Shown: positions 1 to 9,293, numbered from the stretch's first letter. The stretch is DNA of 63,235 nucleotides from Sphingosinicella sp. YJ22 (GCF_011320075.1 NZ_JAANPA010000012.1:1-63235); one strand, 5' to 3'. A program made the numbers and translations. Notes: generated by a model not told the origin, from the letters alone.

Positions 1-217
1 CCTGGCGAACCTGGCGCGCCTCGTCGGCGGTGACGCGGCCGTCGCGATTGGCGTCGAGGCGGGCGAAGCGCGCATCGGCGCGGGCGAGCGCCTGGTCGCG
101 GGTGACTTCGGCGGCGGGACCGCGCCGCGGCGCGTCCTGGCCGCCTTGGGCAGCCGCGACGCCGGTGGTGGCGAGCAAAGCCGCACCGACCAGCGAAAGG
201 GTGATCGTCTTCTTCAT
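1..217 (-). CDS. EF-hand domain secreted protein (C-terminus outside window)
   Basis: The reading frame starts at an ATG at 217 and runs off the left edge, so only the first 72 codons are seen. It opens with a signal peptide (two lysines, a hydrophobic stretch and an Ala-Ala-Gln cleavage region), followed by a linker and the start of an EF-hand loop reading LDANRDGRVTADEA, with Asp/Asn/Asp at calcium-coordinating positions. Small periplasmic EF-hand proteins of this type are common in sphingomonads, but their role is mostly unknown. The following gene on the same strand is 125 bp upstream, so it is probably a separate transcript. The function beyond Ca2+ binding cannot be told. Confidence 0.75.
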   Translation of the reverse strand, partial: MKKTITLSLVGAALLATTGVAAAQGGQDAPRRGPAAEVTRDQALARADARFARLDANRDGRVTADEARQVRQ

Positions 218-342
218 CGTGTCGGAATCCTCTGGCTAGAGCCCGCACTTCCCGTGCGGCACTATGCGCCTTCTGACACTGTCTTGTCGCCGAATTTTCC
301 CTGCACGCGCAAAAGTTTGTCGCAATCTGTCGCAGCGAGGGG

Positions 343-2484
343 TCAGAAGCTGACCCGCACCGTCGCCCTGAGATCGCGGCCGGCGAGCGGCACGAAATCC
401 TTGGTGAAGGAGGCGTGGCGGCGCGCCTCGACGTCGAGGATGTTGTTCGCCGACAGGATCAGGGCGGTCGGGTTCTCGCGCCCGAACGGGCGGATGGTCA
501 GCGACACATTGACCAGTGTGAAGGCCTCGGTCGCTGTCTCGAACGCGGCGATGCGATCCTGCTCGAAGACATGCTCGGCCTCGACCCGGCCCTCGAACAT
601 CTCGTTGGCGGCCTCAATCCCGCCGAGAACGCGCAGCGGCGGGATGCGCGGCACCGGGCCGTCGCCGTCGGCGATCGTCGCCTCGACATAGTCGGCGACT
701 CCGTCGACGCTCACCCGCCAGTCGCCGACCCGGGCGACCTGGGCGTTGGCGCCGAACTCGAAGCCCCAATAGGTCGCGTCACGCTGGAAATATTGGAAGA
801 CCGGCAGCTCGTCCTGCTCGGCGCCGGTCGCGGCGGCGAAGATGTAATTGTCGAAGCGGTTGTAGAAGAGTGTCCCGTTGATCTGGAACCCCGGCAACGA
901 CGCGCGCAGATACAGCTCGCCGCCGACATTGCTCTCGGTCGAGAAGGTCGGGTCGCCGATCTCGAACGCCTGGGTGGCGACGTGGGGGCCGCTCGAGAAC
1001 AGTTCCTCCGCCGACGGCGCTCGCTCGGCGCGCGACAGGTTGATGCCGGCGCGCACCCGCGGGACGATTTCGTAGGATGCGCCGGCCGCGGCGGAGAAGG
1101 AATCGAAGCTGCGGTCGATGCCGAGGGGCGCCGAGGCGACGCCGGCATGCTCGTAGCGCAACGCGCCTTCCAGCTGGACCGGCCCGAATTCGAATTCCTG
1201 GAGCGCGAACAGGCCGATCTGGCTGGTCGAGTTGGCCGGCAGGAAAGCCTCCGCGCCGACTGCGTCGAAGTCGCGCACGAAGAACTGGCCGCCGATCACG
1301 CCGCGCCAGCCGCCGCGATCCTTCTGGACCAGCTCGGCGCGGCCTTCCATGCCCTGAGTCTCGAACAGGGTGCCGACCTCGTCGCCCTCGAACTCGGTAT
1401 GCTCGTAATCGGCCGCCGCGAAGCGCACGCGCAGCTGCTCGAAGAAGCCGGCGCCGAGCTTCACCTCGCCGCGCAGGTCGGCACGGATCTGCCTGAGGTC
1501 GATGGAGACCGGGGCCTCGCCATGTTCCTCTTCGCCTTCGCCCTCGCCCTCACCGTCGCCTTCGTCATGATGGTGCCCCGCGCCCGGGCGCAGCGGCACG
1601 CCGTAGCGGCTGTCGAACAGGCTCAGCGACAGGCCGAGGCTTCCGCCCTCGCGGATCAGCGCGACGCCGACGCCCCCGGTGGTCGTCTCGGTCGCGCTGT
1701 TGGGAAGGGTGCCACGAACGCCGGCAAGCGCGCGGGCTTCCGCCGCTTCCTCCAAATGGCCCTCGTCCTCCTCCTCGTCGGCGATCGCCAGCTGCTCCGC
1801 GCGCAGTGTCGGCGCCAGCACGAAACCGCCGACATCGAGGTCGTCGGTGCGACGATAGCTGCCGTCGACATGGCCGACCACGCCGCCGCCGAGAGCGAAA
1901 TCGACGCCGGCGCCGACGCTGCGCTCGTTCGCCGCCGAGCCGTAGCTGGCGAGGCCGTCGATATGGACGATGTCGTCGGGAACGGTGCGCGGGATCCGGC
2001 GGTCGAAAATGTTGACCGCGCCGCCGATCGCCTGGCTGCCGAACAGCAGCACCGCCGGGCCGTGAAGCACCTCGATGCGCTCGGCGGTGATCGGATCGAT
2101 GGTCACGGCATGGTCGGCCGAGGTGTTGGACACGTCGATCGAGCCGATTCCGTCGACCAGCACGCGCACCCGCTCGCCCTGGAAGCCGCGCAGCACCGGC
2201 CGCGACGAGCCCGGCGAGAAGCTCGTCGCCGACACGCCAGGAAGCCGCGCCAGCGTATCGCCGAGCTGCGGCCGGATCTCGCGGGCGAGGTCGTTGCCGG
2301 TCAGCGCCGAGGTGCCGGCGAGGATGTTGAGGTTGCTGACGAACGGCGCGGTGACGACGACCTCCGCGCCGATCTCCTCATGGACATGGTCGGCCGCCGG
2401 GCGTTGATCGTCGGCTGGCGGCGCATCCTGCGCCTGGGCGGGAACGGCAACGAAGGCGGCGGAAAGCAGGAGCAGGGAACGCAA
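343..2484 (-). CDS. TonB-dependent outer-membrane receptor, ZnuD-like (zinc uptake)
   Basis: A 713-residue TonB-dependent receptor. It has a signal peptide (cleavage after AQA, about residue 19), an N-terminal plug domain (roughly 40-160, with ISP-like TSALTGNDLAREIRPQLGDTLARLPGV conserved pattern) and a beta-barrel ending in the usual C-terminal Phe (VRVSF). Extracellular loops are rich in metal ligands: an EEEDEGH segment near 240 and a GHHHDEGDGEGEGEGEEEHG segment near 310. The N-terminus of the mature protein also carries a DHVHEE motif. Such His/Asp/Glu loops are known from ZnuD-type zinc receptors of Neisseria and relatives. A Zur-like palindrome sits about 45 bp upstream of the ATG, supporting zinc control. 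The exact substrate (free zinc or a zinc complex) is inference. Confidence 0.85.
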   Translation of the reverse strand: MRSLLLLSAAFVAVPAQAQDAPPADDQRPAADHVHEEIGAEVVVTAPFVSNLNILAGTSALTGNDLAREIRPQLGDTLARLPGVSATSFSPGSSRPVLRGFQGERVRVLVDGIGSIDVSNTSADHAVTIDPITAERIEVLHGPAVLLFGSQAIGGAVNIFDRRIPRTVPDDIVHIDGLASYGSAANERSVGAGVDFALGGGVVGHVDGSYRRTDDLDVGGFVLAPTLRAEQLAIADEEEDEGHLEEAAEARALAGVRGTLPNSATETTTGGVGVALIREGGSLGLSLSLFDSRYGVPLRPGAGHHHDEGDGEGEGEGEEEHGEAPVSIDLRQIRADLRGEVKLGAGFFEQLRVRFAAADYEHTEFEGDEVGTLFETQGMEGRAELVQKDRGGWRGVIGGQFFVRDFDAVGAEAFLPANSTSQIGLFALQEFEFGPVQLEGALRYEHAGVASAPLGIDRSFDSFSAAAGASYEIVPRVRAGINLSRAERAPSAEELFSSGPHVATQAFEIGDPTFSTESNVGGELYLRASLPGFQINGTLFYNRFDNYIFAAATGAEQDELPVFQYFQRDATYWGFEFGANAQVARVGDWRVSVDGVADYVEATIADGDGPVPRIPPLRVLGGIEAANEMFEGRVEAEHVFEQDRIAAFETATEAFTLVNVSLTIRPFGRENPTALILSANNILDVEARRHASFTKDFVPLAGRDLRATVRVSF

Positions 2485-2528
2485 GGGAGGACTCCGGGGT
2501 CAGGTTCTGTGCGCGATCTAACTGCGAC

Positions 2529-2541
2529 GTTACAATATAAC
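2529..2541 (-). promoter_or_regulatory. Zur-like operator upstream of the TonB receptor
   Basis: The sequence GTTACAATATAAC forms a near-perfect GTTA-N5-TAAC palindrome in an AT-rich patch inside GC-rich DNA. It matches the core of proteobacterial Zur boxes (GTTATANTATAAC-type). It lies 45-57 bp upstream of the receptor start codon, where a repressor would block transcription when zinc is plentiful. The link to Zur rests on motif similarity and the metal-rich loops of the gene it precedes. Confidence 0.6.
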
Positions 2542-2689
2542 AAGGGTGAGTTGGCGCCGTACAACAGCTTGTCGCAAGCGATAAACGGCTCGTCCCCTTC
2601 ACCGTAGAACCCGCTGACAACGGCCATGCTGCGTTTATGATCAGGGGCATAGTTGGTTTGCGTTCGCGTGTGGGCGGGGAGAATGTCGA

Positions 2690-3889
2690 GTGGTGCGTGG
2701 ATTGAAGTCGCTTCGGCGGGGCGTTTTCGGAATTGGACTGGCGGGATCGGTCGCGGTGGCGGCGGTCGGGATGCCGGTGATGCATTCGCAGGCGGCGCCC
2801 CATGTCCAGGCAGCGACGCTCGCGGTCGCCGCCGGTCAGCAGGCGCGCGCGCAGCAGCGGCCGGCGCCGGCGCGCTCGCAGCGCTCCGTCCAACCGGCCC
2901 AGACGCTGAGTCCGGCTCCCGCTCCTTCGACCGCCCAGCTTCCGCTCACCGAGCGCATGGCCCGAAGCGCGCTCGAAGAAAGGGTGCAGGAACTCGGCCA
3001 CAGTTTCCCCGGCGAGGTCGGCATCGCCGTCCGCGACATCGAGACCGGCTATGTCGCGTCGTGGAACGGCGGCCGCCTGTTCCCGCAGCAGAGCGTCAGC
3101 AAATTCTGGGTGTCGCTGACCACGCTCGACGCGGTCGATCGCGGACGTCTCGATCTCGACCGCCGTGTAACCGTGACCCGCGACGACCTCACCCTATTCA
3201 GCCAGCCGATCGCGCAGCAGGTCGATGCGGACGGCTACACCACGACTCTGCGCGACCTCATGACCCGCGCGATCACGCGCAGCGACAACACCGCCAACGA
3301 CTTCCTACTGTGGCAGGCCGGCGGCCCCGAGGCGGTTCGCGCCTTCATCTCCCGCACAGGCATCGAGGGGGTGCGCTTCGGCCCGGGCGAGCGGCTGCTT
3401 CAGAGCCAGATCGCCGGCGTACGCTGGACCCAGGCGCTGTCGCGAGGACGCGCCTTCTACACGGCGCGCAACGCGGTGCCGGCGAGCACGCGCCGCCGGC
3501 TGTTTGAAGATTATATCGAGGATCCGCAGGACGGGGCATCCCCGCTCGGCTTGACCCAGGGCCTCGCCATGCTCCAGCGCGGCGAGCTCCTCTCGCCCGC
3601 CTCGACCCGGCACATGATCTCGACCCTGCGCGCGACCCGCACCGGCCCGAACCGCCTCGCCGGCGGCCTCGCGCCGGGCTGGACGATCGGCCACAAGACC
3701 GGCACCGGACAGGTCTTCAACGGCACCCAGGCGGGCTATAACGACATCGGCATCATCACCTCGCCCGACGGGCGCCACTATGCGCTTGCGGTGATGATCG
3801 GCCGGGTCAGCGTTCCGCTCGGCGTGCGCATGACGCTGATGAACAACGTCACCCGCGCCGCCATCCAATATCACGACGCGCGGCGGTAA
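2690..3889 (+). CDS. Serine beta-lactamase / penicillin-binding-fold hydrolase
   Basis: A 399-residue protein from a GTG start preceded by GGGGAGA at a good distance. It has an N-terminal signal/anchor segment (residues 10-35), a Pro/Gln/Ala-rich linker (to about 85) and a class A beta-lactamase-type domain. The three hallmark motifs are present: SVSK (S135, K138), SDN (198-200) and KTG (336-338). The omega-loop ExxLN motif that supplies the deacylating glutamate of class A enzymes is not apparent. Instead there is a longer segment (about 230-290) between SDN and KTG. It could therefore be a slow or non-hydrolytic penicillin-binding relative. It stands alone between a divergent receptor gene and a convergent paa operon. 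Confidence 0.8.
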   Translation: MVRGLKSLRRGVFGIGLAGSVAVAAVGMPVMHSQAAPHVQAATLAVAAGQQARAQQRPAPARSQRSVQPAQTLSPAPAPSTAQLPLTERMARSALEERVQELGHSFPGEVGIAVRDIETGYVASWNGGRLFPQQSVSKFWVSLTTLDAVDRGRLDLDRRVTVTRDDLTLFSQPIAQQVDADGYTTTLRDLMTRAITRSDNTANDFLLWQAGGPEAVRAFISRTGIEGVRFGPGERLLQSQIAGVRWTQALSRGRAFYTARNAVPASTRRRLFEDYIEDPQDGASPLGLTQGLAMLQRGELLSPASTRHMISTLRATRTGPNRLAGGLAPGWTIGHKTGTGQVFNGTQAGYNDIGIITSPDGRHYALAVMIGRVSVPLGVRMTLMNNVTRAAIQYHDARR

Positions 3890-3898
3890 GCCCTAATT

Positions 3899-4028
3899 CC
3901 TCCCCGCGATTTCGCGGGGAGGGGGACCGCCGAAGGCGGTGGAGGGGTTCTTTGCCGCCAGCCTCAAGAACCCCCTCCACCACTCGCCTGCGGCGAGCGG
4001 TTCCCCTCCCCGGCAAATGCCGGGGAGG
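3899..4028. repeat. REP/BIME-like inverted-repeat cluster between convergent genes
   Basis: Four nested palindromes fill this gap. A 10-bp stem with 4-nt loop is at 3899-3922, a 6-bp stem at 3926-3940, a 6-bp stem at 3983-3997 and an 11-bp stem with 2-nt loop at 4005-4028. An outer inverted repeat pairs 3938-3952 with 3967-3982. The whole is a symmetrical doublet, as in bacterial interspersed mosaic elements. It lies between the ends of two convergent genes and can act as a bidirectional terminator or mRNA-stabilising structure. Confidence 0.7.
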
Positions 4029-4034
4029 ATATGG

Positions 4035-5111
4035 CTAGGCGTCGTAGTCGACTTCGACGCCTTCGCCCTTGGGCACCGACTGACAGGTCAGCACGTAGCC
4101 GGCGGCGATCTCCTCGTCGCTGAGGCCGTAGCGGGCGGCCATCTCGACCTCGCCGTTGAGCACGCGCGCGCGGCAGGTCGCGCACACCCCGGCCTTGCAG
4201 GCGAACGGCGCGGGCATTCCGGCGAGGCGGGCGCTGTCGAGGATGTTGCCGGCCTTGGCGTCGAACGGCACGCGGCGGCGTCGGCCGTCGAGCGTCACGG
4301 TCATCTGCAGCCCCTCGGCCCGGGCCTGGAGCTGGTGCATCTGCGCCTCGACCGCGGCGTCCGGACGCCCGGCGGTGAAGCGCTCGACGAGGATCCGGTC
4401 GGCGGGCACGCCGACTTCCTTCAAGGCCTCCTCGGCGGCGTCCATCATCGGGCCGGGGCCGCAGATGAAGAAGGCGCTGACTTCCTCCGGCTCGATCAGC
4501 GAACCGAGGATGAGGTCGCACTTGGTGCGGTCGAGGATGCCGTTGAACAGCTCGATGTCCTCGGCTTCCTCGGCGAGGAAGTGGTGGACCTGGAGACGGT
4601 CCATGAAGCGGTTCTTGAGCCGGCTCAGCTCCTCCAGGAAGATCACCGAAGCGCTGTCGCGGTTGCCGTAGAAGAGGGTGAAGCGGCTGTCCGGCTCGGT
4701 CAGCAATGCGGTCTTGAGCAGCGACATGACCGGGGTGATGCCCGAACCGCCCGCGAAGCCGGCATAATGGTTGCGCGCGTCCGGCCGGAACTCCCAGGTG
4801 AAGGAGCCGTGCGGCGGCATCACCTCCATGTCCTGGCCAGCCTCGAGATTGTCGTTCGCCCAGTTGGAGAAGACGCCCCCGGCGATCCGCTTCACCGTGA
4901 CCTTGAGCTCGCCGTCCTGTGGCGCGACGCACAGCGAATAATTGCGGCGCACTTCCTCGCCGCCGATGTCGGCCTTCAGCGTCAGATGCTGACCGGGGGC
5001 GAAAGCGAAGGTGTCGCGCAGATCGTCCGGGACGGCGAAGCGGATGGACTTGGCCTCCGCGGTCTCGGGCACGACTTCGGCGATGCGGAGGGTATGAAAG
5101 CTGACGCTCAT
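4035..5111 (-). CDS. paaE: 1,2-phenylacetyl-CoA epoxidase, reductase subunit PaaE
   Basis: A 358-residue reductase that passes electrons from NAD(P)H to the PaaABC oxygenase. The N-terminal half has the ferredoxin-reductase FAD fold (RNYSLCVAP, about 70-80) and an NAD-binding half (GGSGITPVMS and CGPGPMMDA). The C-terminus is a plant-type 2Fe-2S domain with the C-x4-C-x2-C cysteines in CKAGVCATC plus a fourth cysteine in VLTCQS. The start chosen is the ATG at 5111 (MSVSFHTLR), 7 bp after the paaD stop. The open frame extends further upstream, but that part overlaps paaD and is low-complexity. It is the last gene of the paaABCDE operon. Confidence 0.95.
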   Translation of the reverse strand: MSVSFHTLRIAEVVPETAEAKSIRFAVPDDLRDTFAFAPGQHLTLKADIGGEEVRRNYSLCVAPQDGELKVTVKRIAGGVFSNWANDNLEAGQDMEVMPPHGSFTWEFRPDARNHYAGFAGGSGITPVMSLLKTALLTEPDSRFTLFYGNRDSASVIFLEELSRLKNRFMDRLQVHHFLAEEAEDIELFNGILDRTKCDLILGSLIEPEEVSAFFICGPGPMMDAAEEALKEVGVPADRILVERFTAGRPDAAVEAQMHQLQARAEGLQMTVTLDGRRRRVPFDAKAGNILDSARLAGMPAPFACKAGVCATCRARVLNGEVEMAARYGLSDEEIAAGYVLTCQSVPKGEGVEVDYDA

Positions 5112-5118
5112 CCGGGAC

Positions 5119-5589
5119 TCAATGGCATTTGAACAGGTCGAAGGGCTCCGCGCAGGAGCGGCACCGCCACAAAGCCTTGCACGGGGTCGAGCCGAAACGG
5201 CTGATCTCCTCCGTCTCGGCGGAGCCGCATTGCGGGCAATGGACCGCTCGCTCGCCGGGCGCATTGGGCGGCGCGATGCCATAGGCGCGAAGCTTGTCGC
5301 GGCCTTCCGGCGTGATCCACTCGGTGGTCCAGGGCGGCGTGAGCGTGGTCTCGATCCGCACGCTGTCGAAACCGGCCGCGTCGAGCGCCTCGCGCACCAT
5401 CCGCTCGATCACCTGCGTCGCAGGACAGCCGGTATAGGTCGGGGTGAGGACGACGCGATCGTCATGCACCTCGCGCACGATGCCCAGGTCGACGATCGAC
5501 AGCACTGGGATCTCGGGATCCGGCACATCCTGCAGAACACCCCACAGCGCACCGGTCCGGGACGCGTTGAGAGGCTGGTGAACGCCCAT
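5119..5589 (-). CDS. paaD: Phenylacetate-CoA epoxidase assembly protein PaaD
   Basis: A 156-residue PaaD (also called PaaJ) protein, needed for a functional PaaABCE complex. The N-terminal MIP18/DUF59 domain shows DPEIPVLSIVDLGI and the conserved cysteine in TYTGCPAT. The C-terminus has a four-cysteine metal site: CPQCG, then CRSC and a terminal KC. The DUF59 family acts in iron-sulfur cluster assembly, so a role in maturing the PaaE cluster or di-iron site is likely. The ATG at 5589 shares one base with the paaC stop codon (TGATG), indicating translational coupling. Two GTG codons immediately upstream are less likely starts. Confidence 0.93.
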   Translation of the reverse strand: MGVHQPLNASRTGALWGVLQDVPDPEIPVLSIVDLGIVREVHDDRVVLTPTYTGCPATQVIERMVREALDAAGFDSVRIETTLTPPWTTEWITPEGRDKLRAYGIAPPNAPGERAVHCPQCGSAETEEISRFGSTPCKALWRCRSCAEPFDLFKCH

Positions 5590-6434
5590 CACCACACCGC
5601 GTCGGGATAGGTGCGGGGCAGGAACTGCATGACCGCGATGAGATGGCCGAGATGCTCGCTGTGGTGGCCGCGGCGGCCGCCGAGGATGGGGCGCTGGGGC
5701 TTCGGTGCGTCCAGCGTCGCTTCGGCGAGCACCGTCTGGAGGCGCGCGTCGTAGCCGGTGCGGAGCAGGTCGACGTCAGGCCACAGGCCGCGGCCGTTGG
5801 CGTCCGCGGCGGCCTCGTCCAGCTCGAACAGCTCGGGGACGAAGCGCCACATCCAGTCGAGGCCGTCGGCCATGCGCGCGCGGCTCTCGTCGGTGCCGTC
5901 GCCGAGGCGGATCACCCATTCGGCGGCGAGCTCCTCATGATAGGCGACTTCCTTGACCGCCTTGGCCGCGATCGCAGCGACGCGCTCGTCGGAAGACGCG
6001 GCGAGCTGGTCGAACAGGCGCTTCTGCCAGGCCGAGAACAGCAATTGCCGAGCCATCGTCTGGGCGAAGTCGCCATTGGGCTGCTCGACCAGCAGGCAGT
6101 TGCGGAAATCGAGGACGTCGCGGTGGAAAGCGAGCGCGTCGCCGTCGCGGCCCCTGCCCTCAATTTCGCCGGCGAGGTTGAGGAAGTGGGTTGCCTGCCC
6201 GATCAGGTCGAGAGCGATGTTGGCGAGGCTGAGATCGACCTCGACCGACGGCGCATGGCCGCACCATTCGCCGAGGCGCTGGCCGAGGATCAGGCTGTCG
6301 TCGCCGAGGCGAAGAAGCATCTCGAATAGGGTGGCTCGGTGCTCTTCATCGACCGGCGCGTCGAACGCGCCGCCCGGCCGCGTCTTCAGCGCGACTTCCT
6401 CGTCCTCGGGTCGGATCGGCGGCAGCGACGGCAT
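5589..6434 (-). CDS. paaC: 1,2-phenylacetyl-CoA epoxidase subunit PaaC
   Basis: A 281-residue structural subunit of the multicomponent oxygenase, ferritin-like but without a catalytic di-iron site. It helps scaffold PaaA. Typical signatures are LGDDSLILGQRLGEWCGHAP near the start, LANIALDLIGQA, and the C-terminal GRRGHHSEHLG segment. The ATG at 6434 overlaps the paaB stop by one base (TGATG). The open frame continues upstream without a start consistent with the family. Confidence 0.95.
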   Translation of the reverse strand: MPSLPPIRPEDEEVALKTRPGGAFDAPVDEEHRATLFEMLLRLGDDSLILGQRLGEWCGHAPSVEVDLSLANIALDLIGQATHFLNLAGEIEGRGRDGDALAFHRDVLDFRNCLLVEQPNGDFAQTMARQLLFSAWQKRLFDQLAASSDERVAAIAAKAVKEVAYHEELAAEWVIRLGDGTDESRARMADGLDWMWRFVPELFELDEAAADANGRGLWPDVDLLRTGYDARLQTVLAEATLDAPKPQRPILGGRRGHHSEHLGHLIAVMQFLPRTYPDAVW

Positions 6435-6718
6435 CAGATGTGCTTCACGTCGTCGGGGATGTTGTAGAAGGTCGGGTGGCGGTAGATCTTGTCCTCCGCC
6501 GGATCGAACATCTGCGCGTCGTCGCGCGGATCGGAGGCGATGATCGAAGCCGAGGGCACGACCCACAGGCTCACCCCCTCCATGCGCCGCGTATAGGTGT
6601 CGCGCGCGTGGCGAAGCGCGATCTCGGCGTCGGGCGCGTGCACCGAGCCGACATGGCGGTGCGCCATGCCGCCCTTCGAGCGGACGAACACTTCCCAGAG
6701 CGGCCAATCCTTGGACAT
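6434..6718 (-). CDS. paaB: 1,2-phenylacetyl-CoA epoxidase subunit PaaB
   Basis: A 94-residue PaaB, the small subunit that bridges PaaAC heterodimers in the epoxidase. The family signatures WPLWEVFVRSKGG..HRHVGS and the C-terminal KIYRHPTFY are present, and the length matches the family (about 95). Start and stop overlap those of paaA and paaC by one base each. Confidence 0.96.
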   Translation of the reverse strand: MSKDWPLWEVFVRSKGGMAHRHVGSVHAPDAEIALRHARDTYTRRMEGVSLWVVPSASIIASDPRDDAQMFDPAEDKIYRHPTFYNIPDDVKHI

Positions 6719-7698
6719 CAGGCGGCCTCTCGCGCGGCAAGCTTCTCGGCATAAGCGGCGGCGGCCTCGCGGACCCAGGCGCCTTTCTCCCAGGCTTCGC
6801 GGCGGGCCTTCATCCGTTCCTTGGCGACGGGCCCCTCGCCCTTCACGACGGCGTAGAATTCCTCCCAGTCGACCTCGCCGAAGTCATAGCCGCCCTTGGC
6901 CTCGTTCCACTTCACCTGCGGATCCGGAACGGTGAGGCCGAGCGCGTCGGCCTGCGGCACCGTGATGTCGACGAATTTCTGGCGAAGCTCGTCATTGGTG
7001 TCGCGCTTGATCCGCCAGCGCATCGATTGCGCCGTGTTGGGGCTGTTGTCATCGGTCGGGCCGAACATCATCAGGCTCGGCCACCACCAACGGTTGAGGG
7101 CGTCCTGCGCCATCCTTTTCTGGTCGGCGGTGCCGGCGCACATCGCCATCATGATCTCGTAGCCCTGGCGCTGGTGGAAGCTCTCTTCCTTGCACACCCG
7201 GACCATCGCGCGGGCGTAGGGGCCGTAGGAGGTGCGCTGGAGCGGCACCTGGTTCATGATCGCGGCGCCGTCGACCAGCCAGCCGATCGCCCCGATGTCG
7301 GCCCAGGTCAGCGTCGGATAGTTGAAGATGGTGCTGTACTTGGCCTTGCCGGAGTGAAGCGCCTCGATCATCTCCTGGCGGCTCGTTCCGAGCGTCTCGG
7401 CAGCGGAGTAGAGATAGAGGCCGTGGCCCGCCTCGTCCTGGACCTTGGCGAGAAGGATCGCCTTGCGTCGAAGCGACGGCGCGCGGCTGATCCAATTGCC
7501 CTCCGGAAGCATCCCCACGATCTCGCTATGCGCGTGCTGCGAGATCTGCCGGGTCAGCGTGCGGCGATAGGCCTCGGGCATCCAGTCCTTGGGCTCGATG
7601 AACTCGTCCGCGGCGACGCGCGCCTCGAACGCCTCCAGCTTCGCCGGATCCTCGAGATTCTGCACCTGGGCGTTCTTTTGGAGCTCGGTCGTATACAT
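6718..7698 (-). CDS. paaA: 1,2-phenylacetyl-CoA epoxidase catalytic subunit PaaA
   Basis: A 326-residue di-iron monooxygenase that forms the 1,2-epoxide of phenylacetyl-CoA, the committed step of aerobic phenylacetate breakdown. Iron-binding motifs of the family are visible as DEAGH (about residue 88-92) and EESFH further on. The ATG at 7698 follows an AGGAG site; a TTG directly before it is not needed. First gene of the paaABCDE operon, with one-base stop/start overlaps from A to D. About 250 bp of promoter DNA separates it from the thiolase gene upstream on the same strand. PaaK (CoA ligase) and the ring-opening PaaZ are not in the window. Confidence 0.96.
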   Translation of the reverse strand: MYTTELQKNAQVQNLEDPAKLEAFEARVAADEFIEPKDWMPEAYRRTLTRQISQHAHSEIVGMLPEGNWISRAPSLRRKAILLAKVQDEAGHGLYLYSAAETLGTSRQEMIEALHSGKAKYSTIFNYPTLTWADIGAIGWLVDGAAIMNQVPLQRTSYGPYARAMVRVCKEESFHQRQGYEIMMAMCAGTADQKRMAQDALNRWWWPSLMMFGPTDDNSPNTAQSMRWRIKRDTNDELRQKFVDITVPQADALGLTVPDPQVKWNEAKGGYDFGEVDWEEFYAVVKGEGPVAKERMKARREAWEKGAWVREAAAAYAEKLAAREAA

Positions 7699-7951
7699 CA
7701 AATTCTCCTGGCCGCGGCGCTAGCAGAGCCGCGGTTTCGCAGCAAATAACGCGCGAATCGGTCTGTGGTCGCGGCGGCGATTCGGAAGCCTGCCGGCGGG
7801 TGAAACCGACAAACCCGACACATGCCATTCGTTTCGCCCAACACCGTGAACTTCCGCTTTCGGACGTGTGACGAAGCGGCGGCCGGCGGTGCTCATGGAG
7901 CGATCATAACCCACAGCGGGGGCTGTAGGAAAATGCATCTCTCGAAGCCGA

Positions 7952-9154
7952 TCACACCCGCTCGATGACCATCGCGATGCCCTGCCCCACGCCGATGCAC
8001 ATGGTGCACAGGGCGTAGCGACCACCGGTGCGCTGGAGCTCCTCGGTCGCGGTGAGCGCGAGGCGGGCGCCCGACATGCCGAGCGGGTGGCCGAGGGCGA
8101 TGGCGCCGCCATTCGGGTTCACATGGGGCGCGTCGTCGGGAAGGCCGAGGCGGCGCAGCACAGGCAGGGCCTGGGCGGCAAATGCCTCGTTGAGCTCGAT
8201 GACGTCCATGTCGGCGATGGTGAGGCCGAGGCGCTTCAGCAGCTTCTCCGACGCCGGCGCCGGGCCGATGCCCATGATGCGCGGCGGCACGCCCGCGACT
8301 CCCGCGCCCAGGATTCGGGCGCGCGGGGTGAGGCCGTTGCGCTTCGCCGCTTCCTCCGACGCGACGATCAGGGCCGCCGCGCCGTCATTGACGCCCGAGG
8401 CATTGCCCGCCGTGACGGTGCCGTCGCCGCGAACGATCGGCTTCAGTTTCGCCAGCTGCTCGACGCTGGTCGCGCGCGGATGCTCGTCCTTGTCGACGAC
8501 GAGCGGGTCGCCCTTGCGCTGCGGGATCTTCACCGGGACGATCTCCGCAGCGAGCCGGCCGTTGGCCTGCGCCGCCGCGGCCTTGGCCTGGCTGCGCACG
8601 GCAAAGGCGTCCTGGTCCTCGCGGGTCACCTGGAACTCCTGGGCGACATTCTCGCCGGTCGACGGCATCGTGTCGTCGCCATAGGCCGACTTCATCTTCG
8701 GGTTGACGAATCGCCAGCCGATCGTGGTGTCATACATCTCGGCATTGCGGTCGAAGGCTTGTGAAGCCTTGGCCATGACGAAGGGCGCCCGGCTCATGCT
8801 CTCCGAGCCGCCGGCGATCAGCAGGTCGGCCTCGGACCCGCGAACCACCCGCGCCGCCATCGCCACCGCGTCGAGCCCCGAGCCGCACAGGCGGTTCAAG
8901 GTCACGCCGCCCGACTTGTCCGGCAGCCCCGCCAGCAGGCCCGCCATGCGCGCGAGATTGCGATTGTCCTCGCCGGCCTGGTTGGCACAGCCGAGAATGA
9001 CGTCGTCCACCTCGTCCCAGTCGACATTCGAGTTGCGCTCGATCAGCGCCCGGATTGGGATCGCGGCGAGATCGTCGGCGCGGACATGGGCAAGCGCGCC
9101 GCCATAGCGGCCGATGGGCGTGCGGATCGCATCGCAGATAAAGGCGTCGGTCAT
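7952..9154 (-). CDS. pcaF: 3-oxoadipyl-CoA/3-oxo-5,6-dehydrosuberyl-CoA thiolase
   Basis: A 400-residue thiolase of the PcaF/PaaJ type, which cleaves 3-oxoadipyl-CoA to succinyl-CoA and acetyl-CoA at the end of phenylacetate or beta-ketoadipate breakdown. The nucleophilic cysteine lies in [12 protein letters not shown] (about residue 90), with [23 protein letters not shown] (active His) and the second cysteine in CIGVGQG near the C-terminus. Its place directly upstream of paaABCDE supports a role in phenylacetate use. The ATG at 9154 was chosen; the frame extends upstream without family similarity. Which of the two closely related thiolase roles dominates cannot be told from sequence. Confidence 0.92.
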   Translation of the reverse strand: MTDAFICDAIRTPIGRYGGALAHVRADDLAAIPIRALIERNSNVDWDEVDDVILGCANQAGEDNRNLARMAGLLAGLPDKSGGVTLNRLCGSGLDAVAMAARVVRGSEADLLIAGGSESMSRAPFVMAKASQAFDRNAEMYDTTIGWRFVNPKMKSAYGDDTMPSTGENVAQEFQVTREDQDAFAVRSQAKAAAAQANGRLAAEIVPVKIPQRKGDPLVVDKDEHPRATSVEQLAKLKPIVRGDGTVTAGNASGVNDGAAALIVASEEAAKRNGLTPRARILGAGVAGVPPRIMGIGPAPASEKLLKRLGLTIADMDVIELNEAFAAQALPVLRRLGLPDDAPHVNPNGGAIALGHPLGMSGARLALTATEELQRTGGRYALCTMCIGVGQGIAMVIERV

Positions 9155-9293
9155 GGGGAGCGCCTTAGCCCCAGGCGGGGCGGAGTTGAACCATGTACGA
9201 CAACCCACCATTTACCGGTTCGGCGGGCTTGCGCGGCCCGTTCGGCTTCGCTAGGGAGCCGCCTCCGGCCAGCCCCAAAAAGTGGCCGGGTGT

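Noticed and set aside
415-2607. 730-codon plus-strand ORF opposite the TonB receptor
   Set aside because: It is a GC-rich antisense shadow with low-complexity Arg/Ala content; the minus-strand frame is a clear receptor.
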